A DNA stretch of 36,357 nucleotides from Bryobacterales bacterium (GTDB lineage Bacteria; Acidobacteriota; Terriglobia; Bryobacterales; Bryobacteraceae), in the NCBI GenBank assembly GCA_025463005.1, contig JAOAPR010000215.1:1-36357 (forward strand), written 5' to 3'. The first letter of the stretch is position 1. Every line of letters starts with the position of its first letter. The notes beneath the pieces were generated by a model that worked only from the letters and a program-made list of their open reading frames with translations, searched no databases and was not told the origin of the DNA. This document shows positions 15,490 through 23,320 of this stretch, in pieces. A program made the translations under genes and the position numbers.

Positions 15490-17048
15490 AGGCCGGCAAC
15501 GGGAATGGACAGCACGAACTCGACCCCGATATTCACGCCGTCGCGCGTTGCAGGACGGAATTCCCAGCGAGAAAGCGAGCTCAGCAAAGCCTGGTCCGTC
15601 TCCGGCTTTATAGGACGCACCACCTTCAAATTCTCCACGTGCCCGGCGGCGGTCACGTATCCGTGGATGAGGACCTGTTTGTAGAACGAAGGCACCGCGA
15701 CATCAGGTCGCACCAATGTGGTCGGATACGGCGCCTGCACCGGAATGGCTGTGCCCATCTTGACTACATTGCCGGGCGCGGTGAGTTCTTTTTCCCCTGG
15801 TACACAAAAGTAAAGCGCCCAGTCCTTGGGAGTTCCCAGCGCGACGTACACGGTGTAAATCGGACGCCCGGTGAGCAGCTCCTTACTCTCGGGGAACGGA
15901 TCGGTGGACGAAGACTGCACCACCACGGCATCGAAGCTACCATTTGAGGCCCTGCGCTGCACACCGCCTTTAGGGATCGGACCGTTGGTCGAAACGCCCG
16001 AGCCGGCGATCGAAATTCCGCCCGTCGCGTTGCCCGGAGTACCCGAGCCTCCACCTGAAGCAGATGCGGAAGCAGATAAGGATGCTCCGCGGCCTGCTGC
16101 GCCGGCTGCATTCGGACCCGGTCCGCCGCGCCCGCCTGAGCCTTGTGCGTTCGCTGCCGAATCGCCCGATTTCCCGTTTACAGCTCCCGCGGGCTCGCCT
16201 TCTGCTGTCCCTGCCCGCAGAATTATTCCGTCGCCAGTCGCGCCCAGCACGTTCCCCGCAGGAACCACCAGCTTGTCCGACGGCGCCACCGGCCGGTCAC
16301 TCAACGAGAGAATATTCGCCGGATCGCCCACTCGCGAAGGCGGCAGAGCCGTGGACAGTTTGGGCGGCTGATCCTCGATCACCGGCGGAGGAGCCGGCGG
16401 CAGCACCAGGGACGATTTCAGCGGATTGTTCACCGGAGTTGCATTGGCGAGTTCGATGGTCGGCGGCGGCGGCGGGGGCGGCGCCACATCGGGCGGCGTG
16501 GGTGTGCGCCTTCCGGGAACGATGAACGGCTTGGGTATTTTGGGAACTTGCGCCGTGAATATGCGGAAGGTGGGCAGCGGCGTATTGGGGGGCACCAGAT
16601 CCGGCGGCGAAAGCGGTTGTATCAAGGTTGATTCCGAAATCAGGTTCCGGCGGATCTCCGGCGGAACGAAGACTCGGGGCGCCTGCCGTGCTGCGGCCTG
16701 CTGGGCGGGGGTCGGTGCTTCCAGTTTGGCTGCCTTGGCTTCCTGCTTCCGCTCCGGCGCGGCTGTCGGTTTGGGCCGGGGCGTGTCCGGCGGCTCCAGC
16801 CTGGCGACGAAGAACAGCTTGTCGCCGATGCGGATCACCGTGGGATCGGCATTCATGTCCGGCGGTTTCGGCCGCGGAGCCGGCTGCTGAAGCGAGATGG
16901 CTGTCAGGCCGAACACAGCCAGGCCGTGGAAACAAATCGAACCCACCAGGCTAAAAGGAGATGGGCCGCCAACGCCGGGAGCCCGGGTCTCGAAAAGTCC
17001 CTGGATGCGTGAGTTTCTTTTCGACCGGGAATGAATTCGCACGCGCAA
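15486..17048 (-). CDS. TonB-like energy transducer with long Pro- and Gly-rich linker
   Basis: 520 residues. The cytoplasmic head (1-29) is followed by a single transmembrane helix (about 30-53), a periplasmic linker with Pro-rich stretches (56-230, including a run of eight prolines broken by an Ala-Pro), a Gly/Ser/Ala-rich part (about 285-350) and a TonB C-terminal domain (about 430-520) with GYVTAAGHVENLKVV and LSRWEFRPATRDG. TonB proteins pass proton-motive force to outer-membrane receptors; this type, common in Acidobacteriota, lies outside an exbBD operon and its partner is unknown. The start is probably the TTG at 17048, with AGGA 5 bases upstream; a GTG at 17042 is an alternative. It sits 29 bases after the LuxR-type regulator gene. 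Confidence 0.8.
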   Translation of the reverse strand: MRVRIHSRSKRNSRIQGLFETRAPGVGGPSPFSLVGSICFHGLAVFGLTAISLQQPAPRPKPPDMNADPTVIRIGDKLFFVARLEPPDTPRPKPTAAPERKQEAKAAKLEAPTPAQQAAARQAPRVFVPPEIRRNLISESTLIQPLSPPDLVPPNTPLPTFRIFTAQVPKIPKPFIVPGRRTPTPPDVAPPPPPPPTIELANATPVNNPLKSSLVLPPAPPPVIEDQPPKLSTALPPSRVGDPANILSLSDRPVAPSDKLVVPAGNVLGATGDGIILRAGTAEGEPAGAVNGKSGDSAANAQGSGGRGGPGPNAAGAAGRGASLSASASASGGGSGTPGNATGGISIAGSGVSTNGPIPKGGVQRRASNGSFDAVVVQSSSTDPFPESKELLTGRPIYTVYVALGTPKDWALYFCVPGEKELTAPGNVVKMGTAIPVQAPYPTTLVRPDVAVPSFYKQVLIHGYVTAAGHVENLKVVRPIKPETDQALLSSLSRWEFRPATRDGVNIGVEFVLSIPVAGL

Positions 17049-17077
17049 AATTGTCCTGCCCGACAGTTATCGAGCCG

Positions 17078-17752
17078 TCAAGCTACGGTTCTCGCGCCCG
17101 ACCGGCCCCGCAATCGCAGTTGGCTCTTCATCCGAAGACTGCGCTCGGCTTCGACGCCCCGGACGTTCCTGAGATTCTTCAGGCCGTACAGCGCCAGCTC
17201 GAACCGGTCCCGCGCGCCTACCTTTTCAAATAGTGTAGTCAAATACGCCTTCACCGTGCCTTCTGAGATTCCGAGCTCGGTTGCGATTTCCCGGTTCTTC
17301 AGACCCTGGACGAGCAAGCTGAGCAACTGGGTCTGCCGGCGGCTGAGCGCTACCGGCCGCGAATTCAGCAGGGTATTTGCCAGCGACCGCTCCATCCACA
17401 TCTCGCCGGTGGCGGCGAACCGGAGGCACTCGATCATGGTGTCCGGGCCAGCCGTGGTGCTCAGAAATCCTTGTATGCCCATTTCGAGCGCGTGATGCGC
17501 CAGCTCGGCCGAAAAGTCGCGAGCCCACAGGATGATGGCCGATTGCGGGGACGCGCGCCGCACCGCGCTTACCTGCGCCAGCTCCGGATCGAGCGACAGG
17601 CTGTATACGATGACCTGCGGTTGATGCAATTGGGATGCGCTGGCGAGTTGTGCGACGGTCGCAAACAGGCCCACCATCCGGAAACCCGGTGAGCCCGCAA
17701 GAATTGATTGCAGGCCAACCTGTAGAACCGGCTCATCCGCAAAAGCTAACAC
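17078..17752 (-). CDS. NarL/FixJ-type regulator with degenerate receiver
   Basis: 224 residues from a GTG without a clear ribosome-binding site. The N-terminal 120 residues align with a receiver, but key sites are gone: Ser51 (VIVYSLSL) at the phosphoacceptor Asp, Ala77 at the Thr/Ser and Thr99 (GFLSTTA) at the Lys. Only the acidic pair Asp6-Glu7 remains. It is therefore unlikely to be phosphorylated. The LuxR helix-turn-helix is intact (about 135-192: LSRRQTQLLSLLVQGLKNREIATELGISEGTVKAYLTTLFEKVGARDR). A basic tail of about 25 residues (RSLRMKSQLRLRGRSGAR) follows. It is divergent from the pilus operon across the 325-base gap, so it may regulate that operon, the TonB-like unit, or both. Confidence 0.87.
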   Translation of the reverse strand: MLAFADEPVLQVGLQSILAGSPGFRMVGLFATVAQLASASQLHQPQVIVYSLSLDPELAQVSAVRRASPQSAIILWARDFSAELAHHALEMGIQGFLSTTAGPDTMIECLRFAATGEMWMERSLANTLLNSRPVALSRRQTQLLSLLVQGLKNREIATELGISEGTVKAYLTTLFEKVGARDRFELALYGLKNLRNVRGVEAERSLRMKSQLRLRGRSGARTVA

Positions 17753-18077
17753 GCTTAGCGGGGGAAGTTTCGTATGGGGCAGAGAATTCCTCCTCTTCGC
17801 TGCACCAGCTTGGGAGCAACTGCGGTTCTACTCCGATTAGACCGCTTATTACAGATCTTACAGGGAACTGGTATCCCTTACAAGCACAATCTCCTGTTAA
17901 ATGTTTCTTTTGCCTTGTAAGTTTAACAAAATAAAAAGTTATAAAGTCCCCCTCTGGTACCCTACTAACTTTAGTCGGTAGTGCGGTACCCGCCATCCAT
18001 AGTCTTGTGCCTTAGGGGTAAAAACCCTAGTATGGAACACAAGCTTTTACGTCGGAGTCGTCTACGTCGGAGAGTCC
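17753..18077. promoter_or_regulatory. Divergent regulatory gap between regulator and pilus operon
   Basis: About 325 bases, much richer in A and T than the surroundings, without a convincing gene. It holds a candidate promoter for the pilus operon (listed), and four arms in pseudoknot order: CTTACAAG (17877-17884) with CTTGTAAG (17914-17921), and GTTAAA (17896-17901) with TTTAAC (17922-17927). Further right, GGTACCCTAC (17956-17965) pairs with GTAG (17978-17981) and GGTACC (17985-17990), and TAGGG (18013-18017) with CCCTA (18025-18029). These two would lie in the leader of the pilus transcript. Confidence 0.5.
17915..17944 (+). promoter_or_regulatory. Candidate sigma-70 type promoter of the pilus operon
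   Basis: A -35-like TTGTAA (17915-17920) and a -10-like TTATAA (17939-17944) with an 18-base spacer of A/T-rich sequence. The start site would be near 17951, giving a leader of about 125 bases before the PilZ-like gene. The -35 box overlaps one arm of the CTTACAAG/CTTGTAAG inverted repeat, a plausible site for a regulator. Confidence 0.35.
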
Positions 18078-18470
18078 ATGAGTTTGCCCGTGAGGGCCTT
18101 CTCTGCGCGTGTACAGTTACCGTGCAGAGTGTTTTGCGGCCCGGATTCAGTGCTCGAACTGTCTGGTATGGCTGTGTCTATCGACACAGGCAGCCTGGTG
18201 CTCGCCATGCCGGGGGGCAACGGCAACAGCAACCACCACGATCAACCGCGGCTCGGCGACAAGGTACGGCTGGAGTTGTCGCTGCCGGTCACCGAGCGTA
18301 ATGCAGGCGCCAAGTACCTGGCGGTGCGGGCGCGCGTCGCGCTCGTGACGGAAATGCTTGATGGGACGCGCCAGATCAAGTTCACCTTCCGCAAGGCGAG
18401 TTTTAAGGATCGTGTGGAAGAGGTGATCGTAAAGCCGATCAAGCAGGCGGGAAAGCTTTGGAGGATGTGA
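18078..18470 (+). CDS. PilZ-like protein, first gene of the pilus operon
   Basis: 130 residues; GGAG lies 5 bases before the ATG. The sequence looks like a small PilZ-type beta barrel: MAVSIDTGSLVLAMPG, then GDKVRLELSLPV, YLAVRARVALVTEML and QIKFTFRKASFKDRV. However, the c-di-GMP-binding RxxxR and the D/NxSxxG motifs are not convincing (SIDTGSLVL is at the latter place). So it is either a degenerate PilZ that no longer binds c-di-GMP or a different barrel. The stop overlaps the following ATG by one base, so it belongs to the operon. Confidence 0.6.
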   Translation: MSLPVRAFSARVQLPCRVFCGPDSVLELSGMAVSIDTGSLVLAMPGGNGNSNHHDQPRLGDKVRLELSLPVTERNAGAKYLAVRARVALVTEMLDGTRQIKFTFRKASFKDRVEEVIVKPIKQAGKLWRM

Positions 18471-18994
18471 TGATGAGCCACGTCACATGGAAATGTTTCG
18501 GGAAACATCGGCAGAAGGGCAGCGCCGTGATCGAAGCGGCGCTATTGATGCCGTGGATTTGTTTTTTGTTCGTGGGTATTCTGGATTCCGGTTTCTACAC
18601 ATACGCGGCGATGGCGACGCAAAACGCCGTACGGGCGATCGCGATCCAAAATGCGAACGCGGGCGCCACTCTATCTGCTATTGGTATATGCCAGGCTGCC
18701 AAGAACGAGTTGGGCTTTCTGCCCAACGTGGTGGGAATGGGCAACTGCGCATCGACGCAGGCATCCGTTAGCAACACAACTCCGATCTGGGTGTGCGCTG
18801 GGACCCTGACTAGCACGTCGGCATCAGTTTGCGGTCTTCCCTCCACCGCATGTGCCGATTGCGCTCTCGACGCTGCTGCAACATCCGTCCAGGCCGTCGT
18901 GACCTATCAGTCCATCCCCCTGATTCCGATTCCTGGTATTCTGCCGGTCCAGTTGCAACTCACCCGCATCGCGGAGGCGAGAATCCTCCAATGA
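18470..18994 (+). CDS. tadE: TadE-family pseudopilin
   Basis: 174 residues. GGAGG lies 5 bases before the ATG at 18470; a second ATG follows directly. The prepilin-like region is KGSAVIEAALLMPWICFLFVGIL: cleavage after Gly would leave Glu at position +5, as in Flp/TadE precursors, followed by a single hydrophobic helix. The exported part holds several Cys (IWVCAGTL, SVCGLPSTACADCAL), which may form disulfides. TadE-type proteins are minor pseudopilins of the Tad pilus processed by the same peptidase as Flp. It overlaps the next gene by 4 bases (ATGA). Confidence 0.82.
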   Translation: MMSHVTWKCFGKHRQKGSAVIEAALLMPWICFLFVGILDSGFYTYAAMATQNAVRAIAIQNANAGATLSAIGICQAAKNELGFLPNVVGMGNCASTQASVSNTTPIWVCAGTLTSTSASVCGLPSTACADCALDAAATSVQAVVTYQSIPLIPIPGILPVQLQLTRIAEARILQ

Positions 18995-19569
18995 TCCCCC
19001 GGGCGCAACGCGGAGCCACCACCATCGAGATGACCCTGGTGGGAATTCCTCTCATCTTCATGCTGATCTCGACCTTCGAGATTTCGCGCGGAATGTGGAT
19101 GTATAACACCGCGGCTACAGCGGTGAGGGAGGGAGTTCGGTTCGCAACCGTGCACGGAGTGAATTGCGTTCGCCTCGCGCCAGGTGTGCCGAACTCGTGT
19201 GAAGTTACGGCCAACGACATCGTGAAGGTCATTCGCGCCGGTGCCGGCAACGCCGTGACCAACTCCCAGGGGACATCACTTAACTACGGTCCGACGGGCG
19301 CGGGCGCTGCGGGCCTTGACGAGGTGAACACCTTGGTGACGTTCACATCTTTGAGTGGATCTTTTTCCTGCAAACTGGACGGCACCAGCACCGGGAGCTG
19401 CGCTCTCCGTTGGCCACCGGATGGCGACAACGGCATCAAGAAGAGCATTACTATCAGCATCAAAACGCCATTTTCCTCGGCATTATCGATGTTTTGGCCT
19501 GGTTCGACACCGGTCAGTTTCGCGGTAGTAAACCTGTGGGCGAGTTCGAGCGACACGGTGCAGTTTTGA
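18991..19569 (+). CDS. Second TadE/TadF-family pseudopilin
   Basis: 192 residues. The ATG at 18991 overlaps the stop of the preceding pseudopilin gene (ATGA); the frame is open further upstream but that part shadows the previous gene. RGATTIEMTLVGIPLIFMLISTFEIS at residues 7-32 is a clear prepilin-like segment: Gly at -1, Glu at +5 and Met at +6, then a transmembrane helix. The remaining 160 residues are Thr/Ser/Gly-rich, with Cys residues (VNCVRL, NSCEV, FSCKL, GSCAL). A minor pseudopilin role beside TadE and TadG is inferred from position and motif; which one corresponds to TadF cannot be told from sequence. Confidence 0.8.
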   Translation: MIPRAQRGATTIEMTLVGIPLIFMLISTFEISRGMWMYNTAATAVREGVRFATVHGVNCVRLAPGVPNSCEVTANDIVKVIRAGAGNAVTNSQGTSLNYGPTGAGAAGLDEVNTLVTFTSLSGSFSCKLDGTSTGSCALRWPPDGDNGIKKSITISIKTPFSSALSMFWPGSTPVSFAVVNLWASSSDTVQF

Positions 19570-19576
19570 GGTCATT

Positions 19577-21640
19577 ATGAGCCGACGTAAAAAAACCTCC
19601 GGTGGACAGGCGATTGTGCTGGTGACGCTGGGCCTCATGGCTATGTGCGGAATGATGGGCCTGGCCGTGGACATGGGATGGTCCTTCTTTGTGCACAAGG
19701 AGGCACAGACCGCGGCCGATGCTGCAGCCCTGGGTGCGGTTCAAGAAGCGATGAAGCGCATGGGCGGTACCGGTGCATCGGTCAGCGCGTTCACCTGCAC
19801 GGCAGGCGGAACTGCGTCTAACCAGGCCCAATGCCAAACGACGGCGATCGGCTGCGGCTCAGTTGTTGCCACCAGCAATCTCAACAATGGCTGTCAGTAT
19901 GCCAAGAAAAATGGATTCGACTGGACCACTTCCCGCCAGAACGTCACCGTGCAATCGAATGATGGCAATGCCGCGAATCTGCCGCCTACCGCGCCCGGCG
20001 TCGTCAATCTCACGTATTGGGTGACGGTGAGGACGGTTCAGACTGTTCCCCAACTTTTTTCGGCGGTCGTGAGCAGGACCGAAGGAACGGTCTCGGCGGT
20101 CGCGACTGCCGCTATCGCCGCCTCCGTCGGACCAGGCCAGTTCTATGGGATGAACCGAAACGGCGATTGCACCGGATGGACGGGCGCAGGCGGTGTGCTC
20201 TCGGCGGGTTCTAACTGCGGCGTAGACTACCTCGGGGCGCCGGGCAAGAGCGCGACCACCGCCTGTGGTAGCGGCAAGGCGAACTTGTGCGCTCCTGCGG
20301 GAATCATTCTTTCGTCCAACTGCAACACAACGAGCGCAACCTGTAGCAGTGGCGTGGCGGGGGATGGAAGCGCAATGGGCGCCTCACTGACCATTATGGG
20401 CGACGGTACGTCAGCCAACGACGGCAAGGCTACCGGGACGTGGAATGATATGAACGGCAACGCGCTCACACCCATCTACACCACCGACTCGAAAACCTAC
20501 GCGGATCCGACCGCTCAGATCGGCCCCCAGCCGCCGCTTGTCTCCGAACTGACTCCCAACGCCCAGACCGGCAAATACCCGGCCATCGGATCCTGTGGAT
20601 ATCCGGGGGGCGTGATTCCGGCCGGTGTTACGCTTGGCCCGTACCAATACTATTCGTACAACAAGACCACCAATGTCCCCGACGGAACGCAGCTAACATT
20701 CAGCGGGAGCGTTACTTTCTCGAAGAGTGCCACGGGATGTCCTGATCCGCAGGGTAAGGGCTTCATTTATACACCCGGCGCCAGCCAAAGTAGCAGCCAG
20801 TTTCCAACGTACATTTTCTATGGAGGAATGGACGCTGGATCGAGCACCATGACGATGAGTGCGGGGCAATACGTCATGGCCGGCACGAAGACCCAGGTGC
20901 AGATCAACCCGCAGGTGGGAATGATCGATGCCGTATTCCAGGAGAAGGGCGCCTCCATTACCGGCAATACCACGACCGGAACGATGTGGGTTTTTACCGA
21001 CGGCAATTACCCTGGAATGGCCGATCAGCTTGCGAATGTGCCCGGCAACACGACCGCGATACAAAATCTCACGCAGGGTTCACTGTACTTTAAGAACGGC
21101 AGTATCGACCTAAAAGGCCTGATCGGAAGCTCGAACTCGGGCAGCAATCTGCCGCAGGGGATGGATGCCTACTCCGGCATTTCGTGGTGGCAGGACCGGC
21201 GAAATTCTGATGTGGGATATAACAAACCCTCGGGTTCGGCTGGCTGCCCATCAGGGCAGCCACAGAGCTGCAGCGGTGACGACGGCACGGTGCTTGTATG
21301 CGCTAGCAACGGCGACTGCCCGGATCACAACGACTCAGCCCTGGCGGCCATGTTACAGGCCAATCATGTAACGGCCACTTCGCCGGGGCTCATTATGGAC
21401 CCGGGCAACGCCAATATCGCGCTTAATGGTGTGTTCTACCAGCCGCGCGGGGCGTGGCTGAACTTCATAGCCGGCAATGCTGGGTTTACGTGCTCAGCGG
21501 CACAGGGGGGTAATCCGAATTCGCAATGCCCCCTGGAAGTAGTCACTGGAGCTCTGCTCCTGAATAACGGCACAGTGGGCCTGGAACTCGCCGGACCAAC
21601 CAACCCGATCGTCACCTATAGGCCGGTGCTGATCCATTAG
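19577..21640 (+). CDS. TadG-like pilus-associated exported protein
   Basis: 687 residues. The N-terminus matches the TadE/G-like domain: SGGQAIVLVTLGLMAMCGMMGLAVDMGW (8-35), a single helix, followed by VHKEAQTAADAAALGAVQEA. No Glu is at +5 of the possible cleavage point, so it is more TadG- than TadE-like. The long exported part is rich in Gly, Ser, Thr and Asn with about 18 Cys, and shows no von Willebrand A domain with MIDAS, unlike many TadG proteins. Repeated short strands (GQYVMAGTKTQVQINP, GSIDLKGLI) suggest a beta-helix or adhesin-like fold. It could be the tip or anchoring subunit of the pilus; this is inference. Confidence 0.78.
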   Translation: MSRRKKTSGGQAIVLVTLGLMAMCGMMGLAVDMGWSFFVHKEAQTAADAAALGAVQEAMKRMGGTGASVSAFTCTAGGTASNQAQCQTTAIGCGSVVATSNLNNGCQYAKKNGFDWTTSRQNVTVQSNDGNAANLPPTAPGVVNLTYWVTVRTVQTVPQLFSAVVSRTEGTVSAVATAAIAASVGPGQFYGMNRNGDCTGWTGAGGVLSAGSNCGVDYLGAPGKSATTACGSGKANLCAPAGIILSSNCNTTSATCSSGVAGDGSAMGASLTIMGDGTSANDGKATGTWNDMNGNALTPIYTTDSKTYADPTAQIGPQPPLVSELTPNAQTGKYPAIGSCGYPGGVIPAGVTLGPYQYYSYNKTTNVPDGTQLTFSGSVTFSKSATGCPDPQGKGFIYTPGASQSSSQFPTYIFYGGMDAGSSTMTMSAGQYVMAGTKTQVQINPQVGMIDAVFQEKGASITGNTTTGTMWVFTDGNYPGMADQLANVPGNTTAIQNLTQGSLYFKNGSIDLKGLIGSSNSGSNLPQGMDAYSGISWWQDRRNSDVGYNKPSGSAGCPSGQPQSCSGDDGTVLVCASNGDCPDHNDSALAAMLQANHVTATSPGLIMDPGNANIALNGVFYQPRGAWLNFIAGNAGFTCSAAQGGNPNSQCPLEVVTGALLLNNGTVGLELAGPTNPIVTYRPVLIH

Positions 21641-21643
21641 CAG

Positions 21644-23311
21644 ATGACCCAGCCGAAACCCAATCCGATCTTCCGGCTGATGCCGTCGCTCACCGACGTC
21701 GCATTCCTAATGCCGGTCGTGTTCCTGTTCACCCGCATGCAGGGCGTCCGCTCCCTGCTGGGCGATGGGGACACCGGCTGGCACATTCGCACGGGAGAGT
21801 GGATTCTGGCTCATCGACAGGTCCCCTATCAGGACATGTTCTCCTTCACTATGCCCGGCCAGCCCTGGTTCGCCTGGGAATGGTTGTGGGATGTGGGGGC
21901 GGCGATGATCCACGGGCGCTTCGGCCTGGCCGGCGTGGTACTGGCCAGTTTTTTCATTATTTGCCTTACTTTTGCGCTTCTTTACCGCTTGATTGCTCGC
22001 CGCTGCGAAAACGTACTGGTAGCTATTGCCCTCACGGTACTATCGGCAGCGGGATCAACGGTCCATTGGCTTGCCCGCCCTCACTTGTTCACAATGTTGT
22101 TCACCGTGATATTCCTTTCGATACTCCAGCGGGTCCGGGAAGGGCGGCGAAAGCTGCTGTGGTGGCTTCCCCTGCTGGCCGTGCTGTGGACCAACCTGCA
22201 CGGCGGGTTCGTGATCGGTATCGTGATCGTCGGCCTGGTGGGCGCGGGGGAACTGGTCGCGGCGGTGCTCGCGGCGACGAGCGAAGAGCGCTGGAAAGCG
22301 GTGCGCGCGTCGATTCCTTACGTGGTGACCGCGGCGGGATGCCTGGCGGCCAGCCTTATTAATCCGTACACATATCACCTCCACCAGCACATCTGGGAAT
22401 ACCTGCGCGATCCGAAGCAGGCAACCTTTATCGTCGAATTCCAGGGAGCGAATTTCCAGAAACCGGGAGCCGAGTTTTTCGAGATGATGCTGGCGCTGGG
22501 ATTCGGCGCGGCCATCTGGTATCTGGTCCGCAAGCGGTTTTCCGAAGCGCTGCTGCTGGTCGCCTGGGCGCATTTCGCGCTCCTGGTGATCCGCAACATT
22601 CCGATTTTCATGATTGTCGCCGCTCCTCTGACCGCGACCGCGGTGGTCGACTGGCTGGGATCGCTGAGCCGGGCGCAGATTGCGGGCTGGATTCGCAAGG
22701 CAGCCGGGCTGGTGCATGCGGCGTCGGAAGAGATCGCGCCGATCGACCGGCTGTGGCGGGTGCATGCGGTTCCCGCGGCCATGCTGGTGCTGTTCGGACT
22801 GGCTATGACGTCGCCCGCGGCGGGGCTGCGGCTGAAGCCCGAGTATGATCCCAAGACCTATCCCACCGGCGCACTCTCCGTGCTGGCGGATCCCGACCTG
22901 CGCATTTTCACCAACGATGAGTGGGGCGACTTTCTGGTGTATAAACGCTGGCCCCAGGGCGGCAAAGTGTTTTGGGATGGGCGCAGCGATTTTTACGGCG
23001 GGGAGAACGTCGAGAAATGGTTGGACGTGCTCAACGTAAAGTATGACTGGCAAGAGACGCTCGATGAGTATGATGTGGACACCATCCTCATGCCTCCGGG
23101 CGCGCCTCTGGCGACGACTATTAAGGCATCCAGCCGCTGGCGCGTCGTGTACGACGACGGTATCGCCATCGTGTTCCGGCCGGCCGCGAGTGCGGCTGGA
23201 AGCGGCGAACAGACTTCCATCAGGAACATCGGTGGAGGAGCACGTGATCTCACGATCACAAAACCTCACGTGGTTTCGAAGGATCACGTGACTACAAAAC
23301 TAGGAGGATAA
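21644..23311 (+). CDS. Multi-pass GT-C-type putative glycosyltransferase inside the pilus operon
   Basis: 555 residues with about ten hydrophobic helices between residues 15 and 400 and a hydrophilic C-terminal domain. GDGDTGWHIRTGEWIL (about 38-53) has the acidic first periplasmic loop of PMT/ArnT-like GT-C enzymes, and VPYQDMFSFTMPGQPWFAWEWLWDVG follows. These enzymes transfer a sugar from a polyprenyl-phosphate donor on the periplasmic side. The gene lies 3 bases after tadG and just before three pilin genes, so modification of pilins or pseudopilins is a natural hypothesis, but the acceptor is not shown. The last codons (about 23240-23311) contain three CACGTG boxes and low-complexity protein sequence, so the 3' end of the gene may double as a control region for flp1. 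Confidence 0.72.
   Translation: MTQPKPNPIFRLMPSLTDVAFLMPVVFLFTRMQGVRSLLGDGDTGWHIRTGEWILAHRQVPYQDMFSFTMPGQPWFAWEWLWDVGAAMIHGRFGLAGVVLASFFIICLTFALLYRLIARRCENVLVAIALTVLSAAGSTVHWLARPHLFTMLFTVIFLSILQRVREGRRKLLWWLPLLAVLWTNLHGGFVIGIVIVGLVGAGELVAAVLAATSEERWKAVRASIPYVVTAAGCLAASLINPYTYHLHQHIWEYLRDPKQATFIVEFQGANFQKPGAEFFEMMLALGFGAAIWYLVRKRFSEALLLVAWAHFALLVIRNIPIFMIVAAPLTATAVVDWLGSLSRAQIAGWIRKAAGLVHAASEEIAPIDRLWRVHAVPAAMLVLFGLAMTSPAAGLRLKPEYDPKTYPTGALSVLADPDLRIFTNDEWGDFLVYKRWPQGGKVFWDGRSDFYGGENVEKWLDVLNVKYDWQETLDEYDVDTILMPPGAPLATTIKASSRWRVVYDDGIAIVFRPAASAAGSGEQTSIRNIGGGARDLTITKPHVVSKDHVTTKLGG
23241..23290. promoter_or_regulatory. Three CACGTG boxes just upstream of flp1
   Basis: CACGTG occurs at 23241-23246, 23267-23272 and 23285-23290 within 50 bases. 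The third is the centre of the 8-base palindrome TCACGTGA. Two more inverted repeats lie between them: GTGATC/GATCAC (23244-23249 and 23254-23259) and AAACC/GGTTT (23261-23265 and 23272-23276). The cluster ends 30 bases before the flp1 ATG and lies in the last codons of the glycosyltransferase gene. Confidence 0.4.
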
Positions 23312-23320
23312 GTAAAAAAA

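Noticed and set aside
17981-18301. Arg-rich frame beginning before the PilZ-like gene, with an internal ATG at 18032
   Set aside because: It is out of frame with the PilZ-like gene, lacks a good ribosome-binding site, and its composition is typical of a shifted frame.
18829-18990. Upstream extension of the second TadE-type gene
   Set aside because: That part is the shifted frame of the first TadE gene; the ATG at 18991 overlaps its stop and directly precedes RGATTIE.
22055-23287. 410-residue open frame on the minus strand
   Set aside because: It lies wholly antisense to the glycosyltransferase gene, is Arg/His/Gln-rich without family motifs and is explained by high GC at third codon positions.
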